A stretch of DNA of 64,000 nucleotides, taken from Winkia neuii subsp. neuii DSM 8576. Its GTDB lineage: Bacteria > Actinomycetota > Actinomycetes > Actinomycetales > Actinomycetaceae. The notes under the pieces are model-generated. The model did not search any database. It was not told where the DNA came from and was given only the letters and a program-made list of their open reading frames with translations. The position numbers and the translations under genes were made by a program. How positions within the stretch are numbered: the stretch's first letter is position 1; every line of letters starts with the position of its first letter. Below are positions 51,892 through 59,925 of this stretch, one piece after another. The stretch is taken from the NCBI RefSeq assembly GCF_000420405.1, contig NZ_ATUW01000007.1, positions 62,001 through 126,000 on the forward strand, given 5' to 3'.

Positions 51892-53198
51892 TGATTCTGA
51901 CCGTTAGAACCGCGAGACCAGCCCTGGCGGTTAGCAAAGAAGGATTTGCCTGAATCCAGATTCCAGCACTTCACCCCATCCTGGGTGGCCGAGCACGCAA
52001 CCTTATCTTTAAAGGCAGTCTGGCCGTATTGCAGCGGCCTGGTGGATTCTGTCTGCGCGTCGACGCCACACCGAAGCGCAGCTGCCGCGTCCCCGCTTAC
52101 TACCATGGTGGTTTTGCCTTCTCCGCAGTTCTCGAAGCCGGCGTTCCGGTAGTCGTTTTCGTAAACAGTACAGCTGGCGGTATCGCCCTCCAGTTTGCAG
52201 GCAATGTTTCCCGAGGGCATAACGAATGCCCCAGCTTGCACGTACTGCCCGCTAATCGGGAAAGGCGCCTTGTTGGGGTCCGTCCACTCTGGGCTTTCGG
52301 ATTCTGTTGGTTCAGGTGAAGCAGGCTCAGCGCTCTGGCTAGGCGCCTGGCTTTGAGTTTGGGTCTGTTTCGCGGCCGGTTCGGACCTGTGAGACCAGTT
52401 TTTAAACAGTAAAATCCCCGAAGCCACGAGCACAATTAGTGCAATGGCCAGCAGGGTTGCCAAGATCGGCACTGCCTTGGACTTTTTTGGCTTCTTAGCG
52501 GCGCTAGCCGCTGCCGAGGGCGCAGGCATATTCTGATATTCGCGCTTCAGTCGGTCCTGTTCAAACTTGGGTATTACAACTGTCTCTTCTGGATTTTGCT
52601 GCTGACCACCGTAGGCGGAGGTGTACGAGATAGTTTCCGGGCCGTTACTTGCGTGTTCTTTCTGTGGGGAGACGGTTGGTGCCGCTGCGTCTTGTTTACC
52701 CGCGCCAGCTACCACGCTAGTAGTTTCAACGTTAGCGGGAGACGAGCCGGCCCCGGACACCTGCTCATCTTTCTGCCGGGGAACTTCCACCTGGGTGTAG
52801 GTAACCTCCGGCTGGGGTTCCGGTTTTTCAAATGCGGGCTCTTCGGCTTTACCCTGCCCCTCAGCTTCGTCCTCGGCGGGGGTGGCCGGCATGTTTTCGG
52901 GTTCCTGTTCCAACGTCGATTCGTCAGGGTCGGGGCCCTCGGGAGGCACATTTTCGATGGCAGCGGCGGCAGCACCCCCAGCCTGCCCACCCAACCTCTC
53001 GAAAGCTCTGCGCCGCGAGAGCGCCTTTTGCACCTGCGGATCCCCAAGGTTCTGTAGCCACTCCAGCAGGGCCGGATAGGCCTGTGGGTGCAAGGCAATC
53101 TGCGGGCGCAGCTGCGGGAACTCCCCCGCGATCTGCTGCAACCTTATGGGTGCCAGCTGCGGATCCGAGAGATCCTGTTGGGCTTCTTCAAGGGACAT
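51888..53198 (-). CDS. Membrane protein with LRV-like N-terminus and extracellular domain
   Basis: Protein of 436 residues. Residues about 1-65 resemble the variant leucine-rich repeat module (ADLxxIAxxxPxLRxxIAxHPxxYPxLLxWL pattern) found in actinobacterial membrane proteins. A long acidic, Pro/Glu/Ala-rich linker follows (about 85-225). One membrane helix is at about 243-265, then a Ser/Glu/Pro-rich segment and a cysteine-containing extracellular domain (ACKLEGDTASCTVY, FENCGEG, LRCGVD, ACSATQDGVKCW). Topology is inside-N, outside-C. Function unknown; the cysteine spacing suggests disulfides. It is coupled to the methyltransferase gene by an ATGA overlap. Confidence 0.75.
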   Translation of the reverse strand: MSLEEAQQDLSDPQLAPIRLQQIAGEFPQLRPQIALHPQAYPALLEWLQNLGDPQVQKALSRRRAFERLGGQAGGAAAAAIENVPPEGPDPDESTLEQEPENMPATPAEDEAEGQGKAEEPAFEKPEPQPEVTYTQVEVPRQKDEQVSGAGSSPANVETTSVVAGAGKQDAAAPTVSPQKEHASNGPETISYTSAYGGQQQNPEETVVIPKFEQDRLKREYQNMPAPSAAASAAKKPKKSKAVPILATLLAIALIVLVASGILLFKNWSHRSEPAAKQTQTQSQAPSQSAEPASPEPTESESPEWTDPNKAPFPISGQYVQAGAFVMPSGNIACKLEGDTASCTVYENDYRNAGFENCGEGKTTMVVSGDAAAALRCGVDAQTESTRPLQYGQTAFKDKVACSATQDGVKCWNLDSGKSFFANRQGWSRGSNGQNQ

Positions 53199-53248
53199 AG
53201 CTTCTCCATCTGGATAGGAACTATGTGAAGTTTATCAGGATGCCTCTT

Positions 53249-53953
53249 TCAGGCGGTGGGGGTTTTTACGACCGGCCTAATTTCTAGGTTTTCGATCGTT
53301 GCCTCGGCGGAAGTATCGACTACTGCGCGCACTGCCTTGGCCACCGACTCTGGCGCAACATGGTCGGTGGGTTCGTAGCCGTGTCCGGCCTCCTTTTGGA
53401 TCTGCACTTGCATGTCGGTGTCTACGCGCCCCGGATGAATCGAGCTGACGCGCACCCGCCCCCGTTCCTCTTCGCGAAGAGCATCCGTTAGGGCTCGCAG
53501 CGCAAATTTCGAGGCCGAGTACACGGCATTGCCCGCTTTCGAATTGTAGCCGGAACCCGAATTGATGGCGATAACCTGCCCTTTTGCCGCTCGCAGTGCC
53601 GGCAGTAGCTGTCGCACAGTTTCTGCCACCGAGGTGACGTTTAGGGTGAGCGTACGCGTCCACACCTCAGGTTCGACCTCGGCAATGTTGCCGCGGGCAG
53701 CAGTGCCAGCAGAAAGCACCGCCACATCCAACCGTTCCAAACCTAACTCCGCCACGGCGCCGGCAATAGAGCTCACGTCCAACAGGTCGCATACGAAGCC
53801 GCGGGCATGCGGATAGTTAGCAACAGCTTTTTCGACGCGGCACGCGTTGGTACCGCCAATGATCAGTTCGTGCGTGTGCTGCAGCTCGCCAGCGATTGCG
53901 GCGCCAATGCCGCGGGTGCCGCCGGTAATTAGGGCTATTTTCCGTTCGCTCAT
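53249..53953 (-). CDS. Short-chain dehydrogenase/reductase
   Basis: Classical SDR of 234 residues from the ATG at 53953. ALITGGTRGIGAAIA is the cofactor loop; the following GGTNACRVEKA suggests NADP preference. AVLSAGTA is the NAG-like motif, INSGSG has the catalytic serine and YSASKFALRAL the YxxxK pair. The substrate is unknown; the family is broad. It begins 16 bases after the response-regulator gene and could be in the exporter/two-component transcript, or use a TATAGT -10 immediately upstream. Confidence 0.88.
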   Translation of the reverse strand: MSERKIALITGGTRGIGAAIAGELQHTHELIIGGTNACRVEKAVANYPHARGFVCDLLDVSSIAGAVAELGLERLDVAVLSAGTAARGNIAEVEPEVWTRTLTLNVTSVAETVRQLLPALRAAKGQVIAINSGSGYNSKAGNAVYSASKFALRALTDALREEERGRVRVSSIHPGRVDTDMQVQIQKEAGHGYEPTDHVAPESVAKAVRAVVDTSAEATIENLEIRPVVKTPTA

Positions 53954-53969
53954 GTTCCCACTATACGGG

Positions 53970-54575
53970 TCATAGCCACCCGTTGTTGTGAGCGCGGCGG
54001 GCAGCATCCATGCGCGAGGAACCACCCGTTTTAGCCATTGCCGAGGTTACGTGGTTGCGCACGGTCCCCTCGGAAAGGCCCACTTGGCGGGCTACCTGGG
54101 CGCTGGTTCCTCCGTCGAGGGCGGCGCGCAGCACGTCTTTTTCCCTTGCGGTGAGCGGGTTTTGGCCCAGTCCTAAAGAGCGGGCTGCCAGGTCTGGATC
54201 GACTACGCGCATTCCCGCATGCACCCGGCGAATCGCTTCGGCCAGCTGGGCGGCCGGCTGATCTTTGACGAGGAATCCACTGGCTCCGCCTGCCAAGGCT
54301 CGCGTTACCCAGCCAGGCCGGTCGAAAGTGGTGAGCATCAAGATGGCCACCTGACAGGCAGAGCCTTTAATTCGTTCCAGGGCCTCCAGGCCGTCCATTT
54401 GCGGCATTTCCACGTCTAGCAAGAGGACGTCTAAACCTGGCAGCTGTGCGACTTCTATGGCATCTTGGCCGGTTTCGCCCTCCCCTACCACGTGGAGGTC
54501 GGATTCTAGGTTTAGCAGCGCAACCAGCCCGGCCCGCACCATTGCTTGATCGTCAACCACGGCAACGTTTATCAC
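53970..54575 (-). CDS. NarL/LuxR-type response regulator
   Basis: Regulator of 201 residues. The receiver has acidic DD at 8-9, phospho-acceptor Asp54 in LLLDVEMPQMDG and Lys near 104. The C-terminal LuxR-type helix-turn-helix is NPLTAREKDVLRAALDGGTS then VGLSEGTVRNHVTSAM (about 138-180). It is the partner of the kinase encoded directly upstream, whose stop overlaps this start by one base. By analogy with DesKR/LiaSR-like sets it should control the ABC-2 exporter in the same operon. Confidence 0.93.
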   Translation of the reverse strand: MINVAVVDDQAMVRAGLVALLNLESDLHVVGEGETGQDAIEVAQLPGLDVLLLDVEMPQMDGLEALERIKGSACQVAILMLTTFDRPGWVTRALAGGASGFLVKDQPAAQLAEAIRRVHAGMRVVDPDLAARSLGLGQNPLTAREKDVLRAALDGGTSAQVARQVGLSEGTVRNHVTSAMAKTGGSSRMDAARRAHNNGWL

Positions 54576-55702
54576 TACTTTTCCCCCTCCCTCAGGGAAA
54601 AGTGTAGACGGAATCCGGCTTGATCTTGCTCCCAGGTCAATTCGCCTACGTCAGCTGCTCGCTCGCGCAGCTTTTGCAGGCCTGTGCCCTGCCGGTGAGA
54701 TTCCTTCTTTTGCTTGCCGTTGTCGATGATCGACAGGTCGGTAGGGCTGATCTGGATACGGATGCGGGAGGCCGCAGAATGGTGCACTACGTTCGCTACG
54801 CCCTCGCGCAGAACGTGGGCGGCCACAGTGTTGGGCGCACCCTGCGGCGGGTGGCCGTCGTCTTCAATATCGAGGGCGATGCCGGCAGCCCTGGCAAGCA
54901 GCCTTGCGCTTTCCAGCTCCTCATTTATGTCCGCCTGCCTAGTGGCAGCGACAACGGCGCGCATATCCGCGAGCGCCTGGTGGGAAAGGTGTTGCACTTG
55001 CTGCAAAAACTGGGTGACCTCCGCCTCCCTACCCGCCTCGAGCATTTTGGCCCCCACCTGAGCGTTCACGTTGATGGCAGTCAAAGTTTGACCTAGCACG
55101 TCATGCAGGTCGGCGCTGATGCGCGCGCGTTCGCCCTCCTTTGACGCTTCTACCCGATCGGCCGCGGCCACCGCTTTCGCCCTATCTTCTTCTACCCCCT
55201 GGCGGGCTTTTGCCGTCATAAAGTAGCCGATAACCGTCACCCCCGGTGCTATCAGCATGTTTACGTCACGCGGCCCGGTGATGTAGGTGCTCACAAGCAG
55301 GACCACCATCGCACCCCCCAGCACAATAGAGGATCGCCCTATGTAGGCTCTTGGTAGTTGGAAGGTAATTATTGCTGCTAGATAAGGAAAACAGTAGGCG
55401 GCCATAAGCGGAACGCCAGAAATGTAAACCACCACTGCGGCCAGCAGGCATATCAGCGCTATGGTTATTAGCACAGCACGGTCCACACGCCCCGACACGG
55501 GTGCCGAATCCGACCGGACCCAGGTTTGCGCATAAACAACCGTGAAAGCTATCTGCCACAAAATAGTCCAAAAGAGCTCTGAGGCGGAGGCCACCCCAAT
55601 TAGGGGGAAGATCCACATGAAGATCAGGTATGGCAGCGCCCACGGCAGCGATCCTAAACGTTCACGCAAAGGCTGGGTCGCCGCCCTCGACATAGTAAGC
55701 AT
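54575..55702 (-). CDS. DesK-type sensor histidine kinase
   Basis: Kinase of 375 residues. Five or six membrane helices occupy residues about 18-165 with almost no extracytoplasmic loop, so it probably senses membrane or membrane-bound ligands. The HisKA_3 domain has His200 in ISADLHDVLGQTLTAI. The ATPase domain shows an N box (EGVANVVHHS), DNGKQ and GTGLQKLRERA. AAAGG lies about 6 bases before the ATG. It phosphorylates the adjacent NarL-type regulator. It is in an operon with the ABC-2 exporter. Confidence 0.93.
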   Translation of the reverse strand: MLTMSRAATQPLRERLGSLPWALPYLIFMWIFPLIGVASASELFWTILWQIAFTVVYAQTWVRSDSAPVSGRVDRAVLITIALICLLAAVVVYISGVPLMAAYCFPYLAAIITFQLPRAYIGRSSIVLGGAMVVLLVSTYITGPRDVNMLIAPGVTVIGYFMTAKARQGVEEDRAKAVAAADRVEASKEGERARISADLHDVLGQTLTAINVNAQVGAKMLEAGREAEVTQFLQQVQHLSHQALADMRAVVAATRQADINEELESARLLARAAGIALDIEDDGHPPQGAPNTVAAHVLREGVANVVHHSAASRIRIQISPTDLSIIDNGKQKKESHRQGTGLQKLRERAADVGELTWEQDQAGFRLHFSLREGEK

Positions 55703-55705
55703 GTT

Positions 55706-56512
55706 CTACCTTTCTGTACGGCCCTTGCGGAAGTACAACAGTGCGGCTAGGCCAATAAAGACTGTTGAATAAACCCCGATGTTTACCACCCATGACCAGT
55801 TGAAAGTATTGGCCCACCCGATCAGTGGCGCCCTGACCAGATTGATGATGCCATACAGCGGCGTGTAAGGAGCCAGATTCTGCACAAATTTACCCATCTG
55901 CTCCAGCGGCATAAACATGCCCGACAAGAACGCGGAAACCAGCAGGATCATGGTCAGAATAAAGTTTGCGGCCTGCTCGTTTACTACCTGACCAATCGCG
56001 AATCCCATCGCCGCCAATGGGAGGCAGCAAATCAGTGTGAGCAGGTATGCCGACACCCACGCCAAAGCGGTCATGCGTGTCCCGGTGAACGCCCCGACCA
56101 CGTACGTCACAAGCGTGGCTAAACCAGCCTGGCATATGGCGGAAGCCACCTGCGCAGCCAGATAAGCTGGGAAAGACAGCGGCGTGAGCGCTAACGTACG
56201 CCACCACCCGGTGTTCCGGCCGAGGGCGGTCACGCACGTGCCCCAGCCTGCTGTAGTGAGTGCCCCATAGCAGGCCATGCCCACCATGATCGCCGCCTGC
56301 ACGTTTCCGTTACCTACACTTTCATCCGAATAAGGTTGGTCAACCGCAAAGAAAAAATACATTAGCAGCGGAATGCCTATTGCACCGCCAATAAACCAGG
56401 GGTTACCTATTGTCTGCCCATATAAAGAGGCCAAAAAGTGGGTAACAGCACCCTGGAAAGTTTTAGGCGTTGGGATTGCTTTTATTTCGACTGTGCTAAG
56501 AGTGTTACTCAT
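55706..56512 (-). CDS. ABC-2 type exporter permease
   Basis: Membrane permease of 268 residues from the ATG at 56512, which overlaps the ATPase stop (ATGA). Six helices are predicted: about 40-60, 78-100, 120-145, 155-180, 188-210 and 240-260. The family opening FLASLYGQTIGNPWFIGG is followed by ABC-2 core segments. It pairs with the ATPase directly upstream to expel a lipid, peptide antibiotic or polymer. Together with the kinase and regulator genes that follow, it forms the classic self-regulated resistance operon. Confidence 0.92.
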   Translation of the reverse strand: MSNTLSTVEIKAIPTPKTFQGAVTHFLASLYGQTIGNPWFIGGAIGIPLLMYFFFAVDQPYSDESVGNGNVQAAIMVGMACYGALTTAGWGTCVTALGRNTGWWRTLALTPLSFPAYLAAQVASAICQAGLATLVTYVVGAFTGTRMTALAWVSAYLLTLICCLPLAAMGFAIGQVVNEQAANFILTMILLVSAFLSGMFMPLEQMGKFVQNLAPYTPLYGIINLVRAPLIGWANTFNWSWVVNIGVYSTVFIGLAALLYFRKGRTER

Positions 56513-57453
56513 CGGGGTTCGCCTTCCGAGGATGTTATAGAAGTAAAAATGTCGTCCAAGCTGATGCGGGTCATCTGGAAGCCGCGCACGCCAGGAGTTT
56601 GCAAAAGACGCAGGGCCAGTGGTTCTAGATCCATCCCCTGCGCCGAAAGGGTGTTGCCACTTAGGCGAATGTCCCACTTGTTGCACATGTGGGCCAAGCG
56701 TTCTGGTAGGTCAGAACCCGCCGGGAGGATGGCGCGCACATGGGCTCGCCGATCCACATCGATTAGTTCAGATTTCGGTTTATCCATCGCTATCTTGCCT
56801 CGGTCCATGATGACTATGCGCCCAGCAACATCTTCGGCTTCCTGCAGGTAGTGGGTGGCGAAAATGATCGAAACGCCCTCGGCGGTCAGGGAGCGCATGC
56901 CCTCCCAAAACTCCTTCCGACTAGCCACATCCATACCGGCGGTCGGTTCGTCCATTAGTAGCAGCCGGGGCGCTGGCAGCAACGCCATTGCCAGGCGGAA
57001 ACGTTGGCGTTGCCCGCCCGAACATTTACTGAGCCGCCGCCCCGCCAGGTCAGAAATACCAGCCTTTTTCAGCGCAGCATCAACGCCAATGTGATTCCGG
57101 TACGAACTGGCGGCCAACCGCAGTAGTGAACGGACCGTACCCGAGGTGGGGAATCCGCCCTCTTGCTGGATTACGCCAACTAGACCGCGGCGGATAGCAT
57201 CCCGCGGGGCCAGCCCAAAAAGCTGGGTACGGCCCGCATCGGGGTGCCCCAATCCGAGGGCGATGTCCAGCAGCGTGGTCTTGCCTGCGCCATTGCGGCC
57301 AAGTAGAGCAACCAGTTCGCCCTGGCCGATAGTGAGGTCGACCCCGCCCACCGCTTGCACTTTACCGAAAGCGCGGCGGGCGCCCTCGATTTGCAGTGCC
57401 GGCGGACAACTAGTTTGAGGCTCTTTTAAAACAGGTTTTGTTTTTGTTTCCAT
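56509..57453 (-). CDS. ABC-2 exporter ATPase
   Basis: ATP-binding protein of 314 residues. Walker A is LLGRNGAGKTTL, the Q-loop GVIQQEGGFP, the signature KCSGGQRQRFRLA, Walker B LLLMDEPTAGMD and the H-loop FATHYLQEAED. The signature has Cys in place of the usual Leu (CSGGQ); the SGGQ core is kept, so activity is expected. A C-terminal extension (about 225-314) is typical of the DrrA/CcmA-like drug-export group. It is the first gene of the permease-kinase-regulator operon. Confidence 0.93.
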   Translation of the reverse strand: METKTKPVLKEPQTSCPPALQIEGARRAFGKVQAVGGVDLTIGQGELVALLGRNGAGKTTLLDIALGLGHPDAGRTQLFGLAPRDAIRRGLVGVIQQEGGFPTSGTVRSLLRLAASSYRNHIGVDAALKKAGISDLAGRRLSKCSGGQRQRFRLAMALLPAPRLLLMDEPTAGMDVASRKEFWEGMRSLTAEGVSIIFATHYLQEAEDVAGRIVIMDRGKIAMDKPKSELIDVDRRAHVRAILPAGSDLPERLAHMCNKWDIRLSGNTLSAQGMDLEPLALRLLQTPGVRGFQMTRISLDDIFTSITSSEGEPR

Positions 57454-57531
57454 GCACCCAAGCTATTGCCCAAACAAAACCAGCAGTTAGGCCTAGTGCA
57501 ATGAAAAACCCGTTGCAAATGTCATGGGAAA

Positions 57532-59433
57532 TTAGTCCTCCACAAAGCGGATGGACTCACCGTCCCATTGGACTTCACCACTGAACGGGATTGAAGGCGC
57601 TACGGCGCAGGCAGCGTTGTCATCATGCTTCAACCCAGACGCCCGAATCGTGTCACCCTGCACCCAGAAACGCTGAATCTCCCCCGCACAAGATTCCCCA
57701 GCAAAATCCTCCAACATTCCGTGCTGGACCGCGGTATTCCTTTGCGGATCCCACATCCACAGTGCATACCAGAAATGAAAATGGGCCGTGCCCGGGTAAT
57801 AATTCACCCGCTGGATCGAATCTAAGTAACCGTCGCCGTCAATATCTACGTAGAAGGCAGCTTCTGGGACATACTGCAATTTTGCGGGCACGCCATTAAA
57901 CGACTCTTCCTTTACTCCATCTTTCAGATCGTAAGTATTAGAAGCACCATTGCGGCCCACATCCCACGTGGCGTTCGCAAAATCGAAGTTCCGGATGGCA
58001 TCGCCGGCCGCTTTGTCCTGCTTCTGCTCACTGTTTTTCTGCTGTGGTTCTTCAGGCAGAGCCCCCTCAGCTCCACTAACAACAATTTCGTCAGTATTAA
58101 TGTCGGAACCAATTAGCAAGCCGCCAGTCATATACTCATCCGCAGTGATTCCCTTGGGGATCATCCACAGCCGTATCCCCGTCTTCACCTCTATGGCCAT
58201 GATCGAATCGCTGGAGGTACTCATATGCGCAGAATCTTGGACAAGTAATCCGTCCACCATTCCATAAACCCTGGAGAACTGCTGGTGCCTATCCGTTCCA
58301 GTCACAGCAAGGTAATCGCCTCCGCTAGGCAGGAAAAGCAGCTCGTCCCCCGGGATTGGGACTAGCGCGTCGAGCCCCCGGTCTAACGCTCCCTTGAATT
58401 TTGCGCTACTGAGCTTATGGGACGAGGCCGGCATACTAGATTTTGAGACCAGATAGGCGGAAGTGCCAAATATCGCTGTCCCCTCGCCCTCAGCATTACC
58501 GAAGGCCGCGTGAACGATGCGATCGCCAACCTTCACCTCCCCTTCCTCGGCTGGTATCTGCCAATGATTTCCAGCATCTGCCACAAGCCAATAACCGTCA
58601 GTCATAGCAATCACTCCGCTAATAGGCATAGCTGCCCCCTTAGCATGAGTAGTTACAACTTTTCCGGTCTTCAAATAGAGCAGCGAAATATCTGAATCTC
58701 GACCCAATTTCTTTGCGAAAGCTAAAGTCTCATCAGAAAAAGACTGAAGATTCCCCTGTCCTGATATTGTCAGTGCCGGCTTATCGTAGGCTCCGGGCGC
58801 ATACGCCCTCACCTCTTCGTCCTTACCCTTCGGGGTAGAAACAATCAGATACGTTCCCGCCACCCCACGCACGAGGGAACCCTTCGGACCGGGAACGGGA
58901 ACTTTCTTACCCGTCGCAATGTTCACGCCCTCTTTGTGTCCCCACACGTAATCCCCGAAGGAAATATGCCCCAGGAACGCGTCAGGATAAACCCGGGTAA
59001 GAGTCTGCAGAACGCCCTTCTCACTCTCATCTACCGCTTTCCACGTCGGCGCAGCAATCTGATACTTAGATAAGACCTGCCCCTGTTGATTAAAGATCGC
59101 AACATTCACGTTGTCTGTCACGAACGCAATCGCCGCCATGCGATTAGTTTTTGCACAATATTGGTATTTGGCTAAAGAGAAATCCGCACCCAGCTTCGGC
59201 TTCTTAAACCTGCGATACTTCTTTATTCCCTTGGAATAATTGGTGGGCACGCTCAAGGCTTCCTCGCCCGCCTTAGCGGTCACCGTCTTGGTGGCAGGCG
59301 TCTTTGCCGCGTTGGTAGGCGTCGACCTCAGCAGGAAGTAGCCGACAGCCAAATTGGCGACAACTACTACTGCCAGGACGATGCTCAGGCCGATTATTAG
59401 CGTCTTGCGTTTGGATCCGGGGAAAACCAACAC
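57532..59433 (-). CDS. Membrane-anchored beta-propeller-like protein, function unknown
   Basis: Protein of 633 residues with a single N-terminal helix (about 10-36; KTLIIGLSIVLAVVVVANLA) and an extracytoplasmic body. Repeated hydrophobic strands and short turns (for example VAFVTDNVNVAIFNQQGQVLSKYQI, with later similar stretches) suggest a WD40/PQQ-like propeller up to about residue 470. After an acidic linker a separate domain (about 490-633) contains VDIDGDGYLDSI, a calcium-type DxDGDGxxD loop, and HFHFWYALWMWDP. I do not recognise the family by name. It is not in a clear operon; its start lies 38 bases after the thiamine-binding-type gene stop. Confidence 0.75.
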   Translation of the reverse strand: MLVFPGSKRKTLIIGLSIVLAVVVVANLAVGYFLLRSTPTNAAKTPATKTVTAKAGEEALSVPTNYSKGIKKYRRFKKPKLGADFSLAKYQYCAKTNRMAAIAFVTDNVNVAIFNQQGQVLSKYQIAAPTWKAVDESEKGVLQTLTRVYPDAFLGHISFGDYVWGHKEGVNIATGKKVPVPGPKGSLVRGVAGTYLIVSTPKGKDEEVRAYAPGAYDKPALTISGQGNLQSFSDETLAFAKKLGRDSDISLLYLKTGKVVTTHAKGAAMPISGVIAMTDGYWLVADAGNHWQIPAEEGEVKVGDRIVHAAFGNAEGEGTAIFGTSAYLVSKSSMPASSHKLSSAKFKGALDRGLDALVPIPGDELLFLPSGGDYLAVTGTDRHQQFSRVYGMVDGLLVQDSAHMSTSSDSIMAIEVKTGIRLWMIPKGITADEYMTGGLLIGSDINTDEIVVSGAEGALPEEPQQKNSEQKQDKAAGDAIRNFDFANATWDVGRNGASNTYDLKDGVKEESFNGVPAKLQYVPEAAFYVDIDGDGYLDSIQRVNYYPGTAHFHFWYALWMWDPQRNTAVQHGMLEDFAGESCAGEIQRFWVQGDTIRASGLKHDDNAACAVAPSIPFSGEVQWDGESIRFVED

Positions 59434-59470
59434 TAATCTTCCTTGACTAGATTTTTATGGCGAAAAGCAA

Positions 59471-59776
59471 CTAGAGCTTTTTTACCTGTGCGTTTACCCG
59501 TTCAACCTTACCCTTTATCTCGCCGGTGTGGCCTGGACGCAAGTCTGCTTTAAGTACAAGAGACACGCGTGGGCTTACTTCCCCCACGGCCTCGCAGGCC
59601 TTCTGTATAACCGGCATGCATTCTTCCCAGCTACCTTCCAGGGTGGTAAACATCGAAGTGGTCTCGTTAGGTAGACCGGAATCGCGCACAACCTTGATAG
59701 CGCGGGCCACCGCCGAAGCCATAGAACCGTCAGGGTCGTCAGTTGTCGAGGGCGCAATCGAAAAAGCAAATAACAT
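59471..59776 (-). CDS. Thiamine-binding-type protein (MTH1187/YkoF family)
   Basis: Small ferredoxin-like-fold protein of 101 residues. It starts MLFAFSIAPSTTDDPDGSM, followed by VARAIKVVRDSGLPNETTSMFTTLEGSWEE and SPRVSLVLKADLRPG, the recognised YqgV/MTH1187 pattern. Members form tetramers and bind thiamine or related molecules; the cellular role is uncertain. It lies just upstream of the propeller-type gene on the same strand and may share its transcript. Confidence 0.88.
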   Translation of the reverse strand: MLFAFSIAPSTTDDPDGSMASAVARAIKVVRDSGLPNETTSMFTTLEGSWEECMPVIQKACEAVGEVSPRVSLVLKADLRPGHTGEIKGKVERVNAQVKKL

Positions 59777-59925
59777 AGCTCCATTCTACGCCAGACGCGG
59801 CGGCAGGCAGCGTCTAAAACCCTTGCGACCACGGCAAATTTCATGTAGAGGCGGCAACAAAAACCTGCCCCAACAGAATGAGGGCGTGGCCCAAAGCTAG
59901 ACCACGCCCTCGCCTACAGCCTCAA

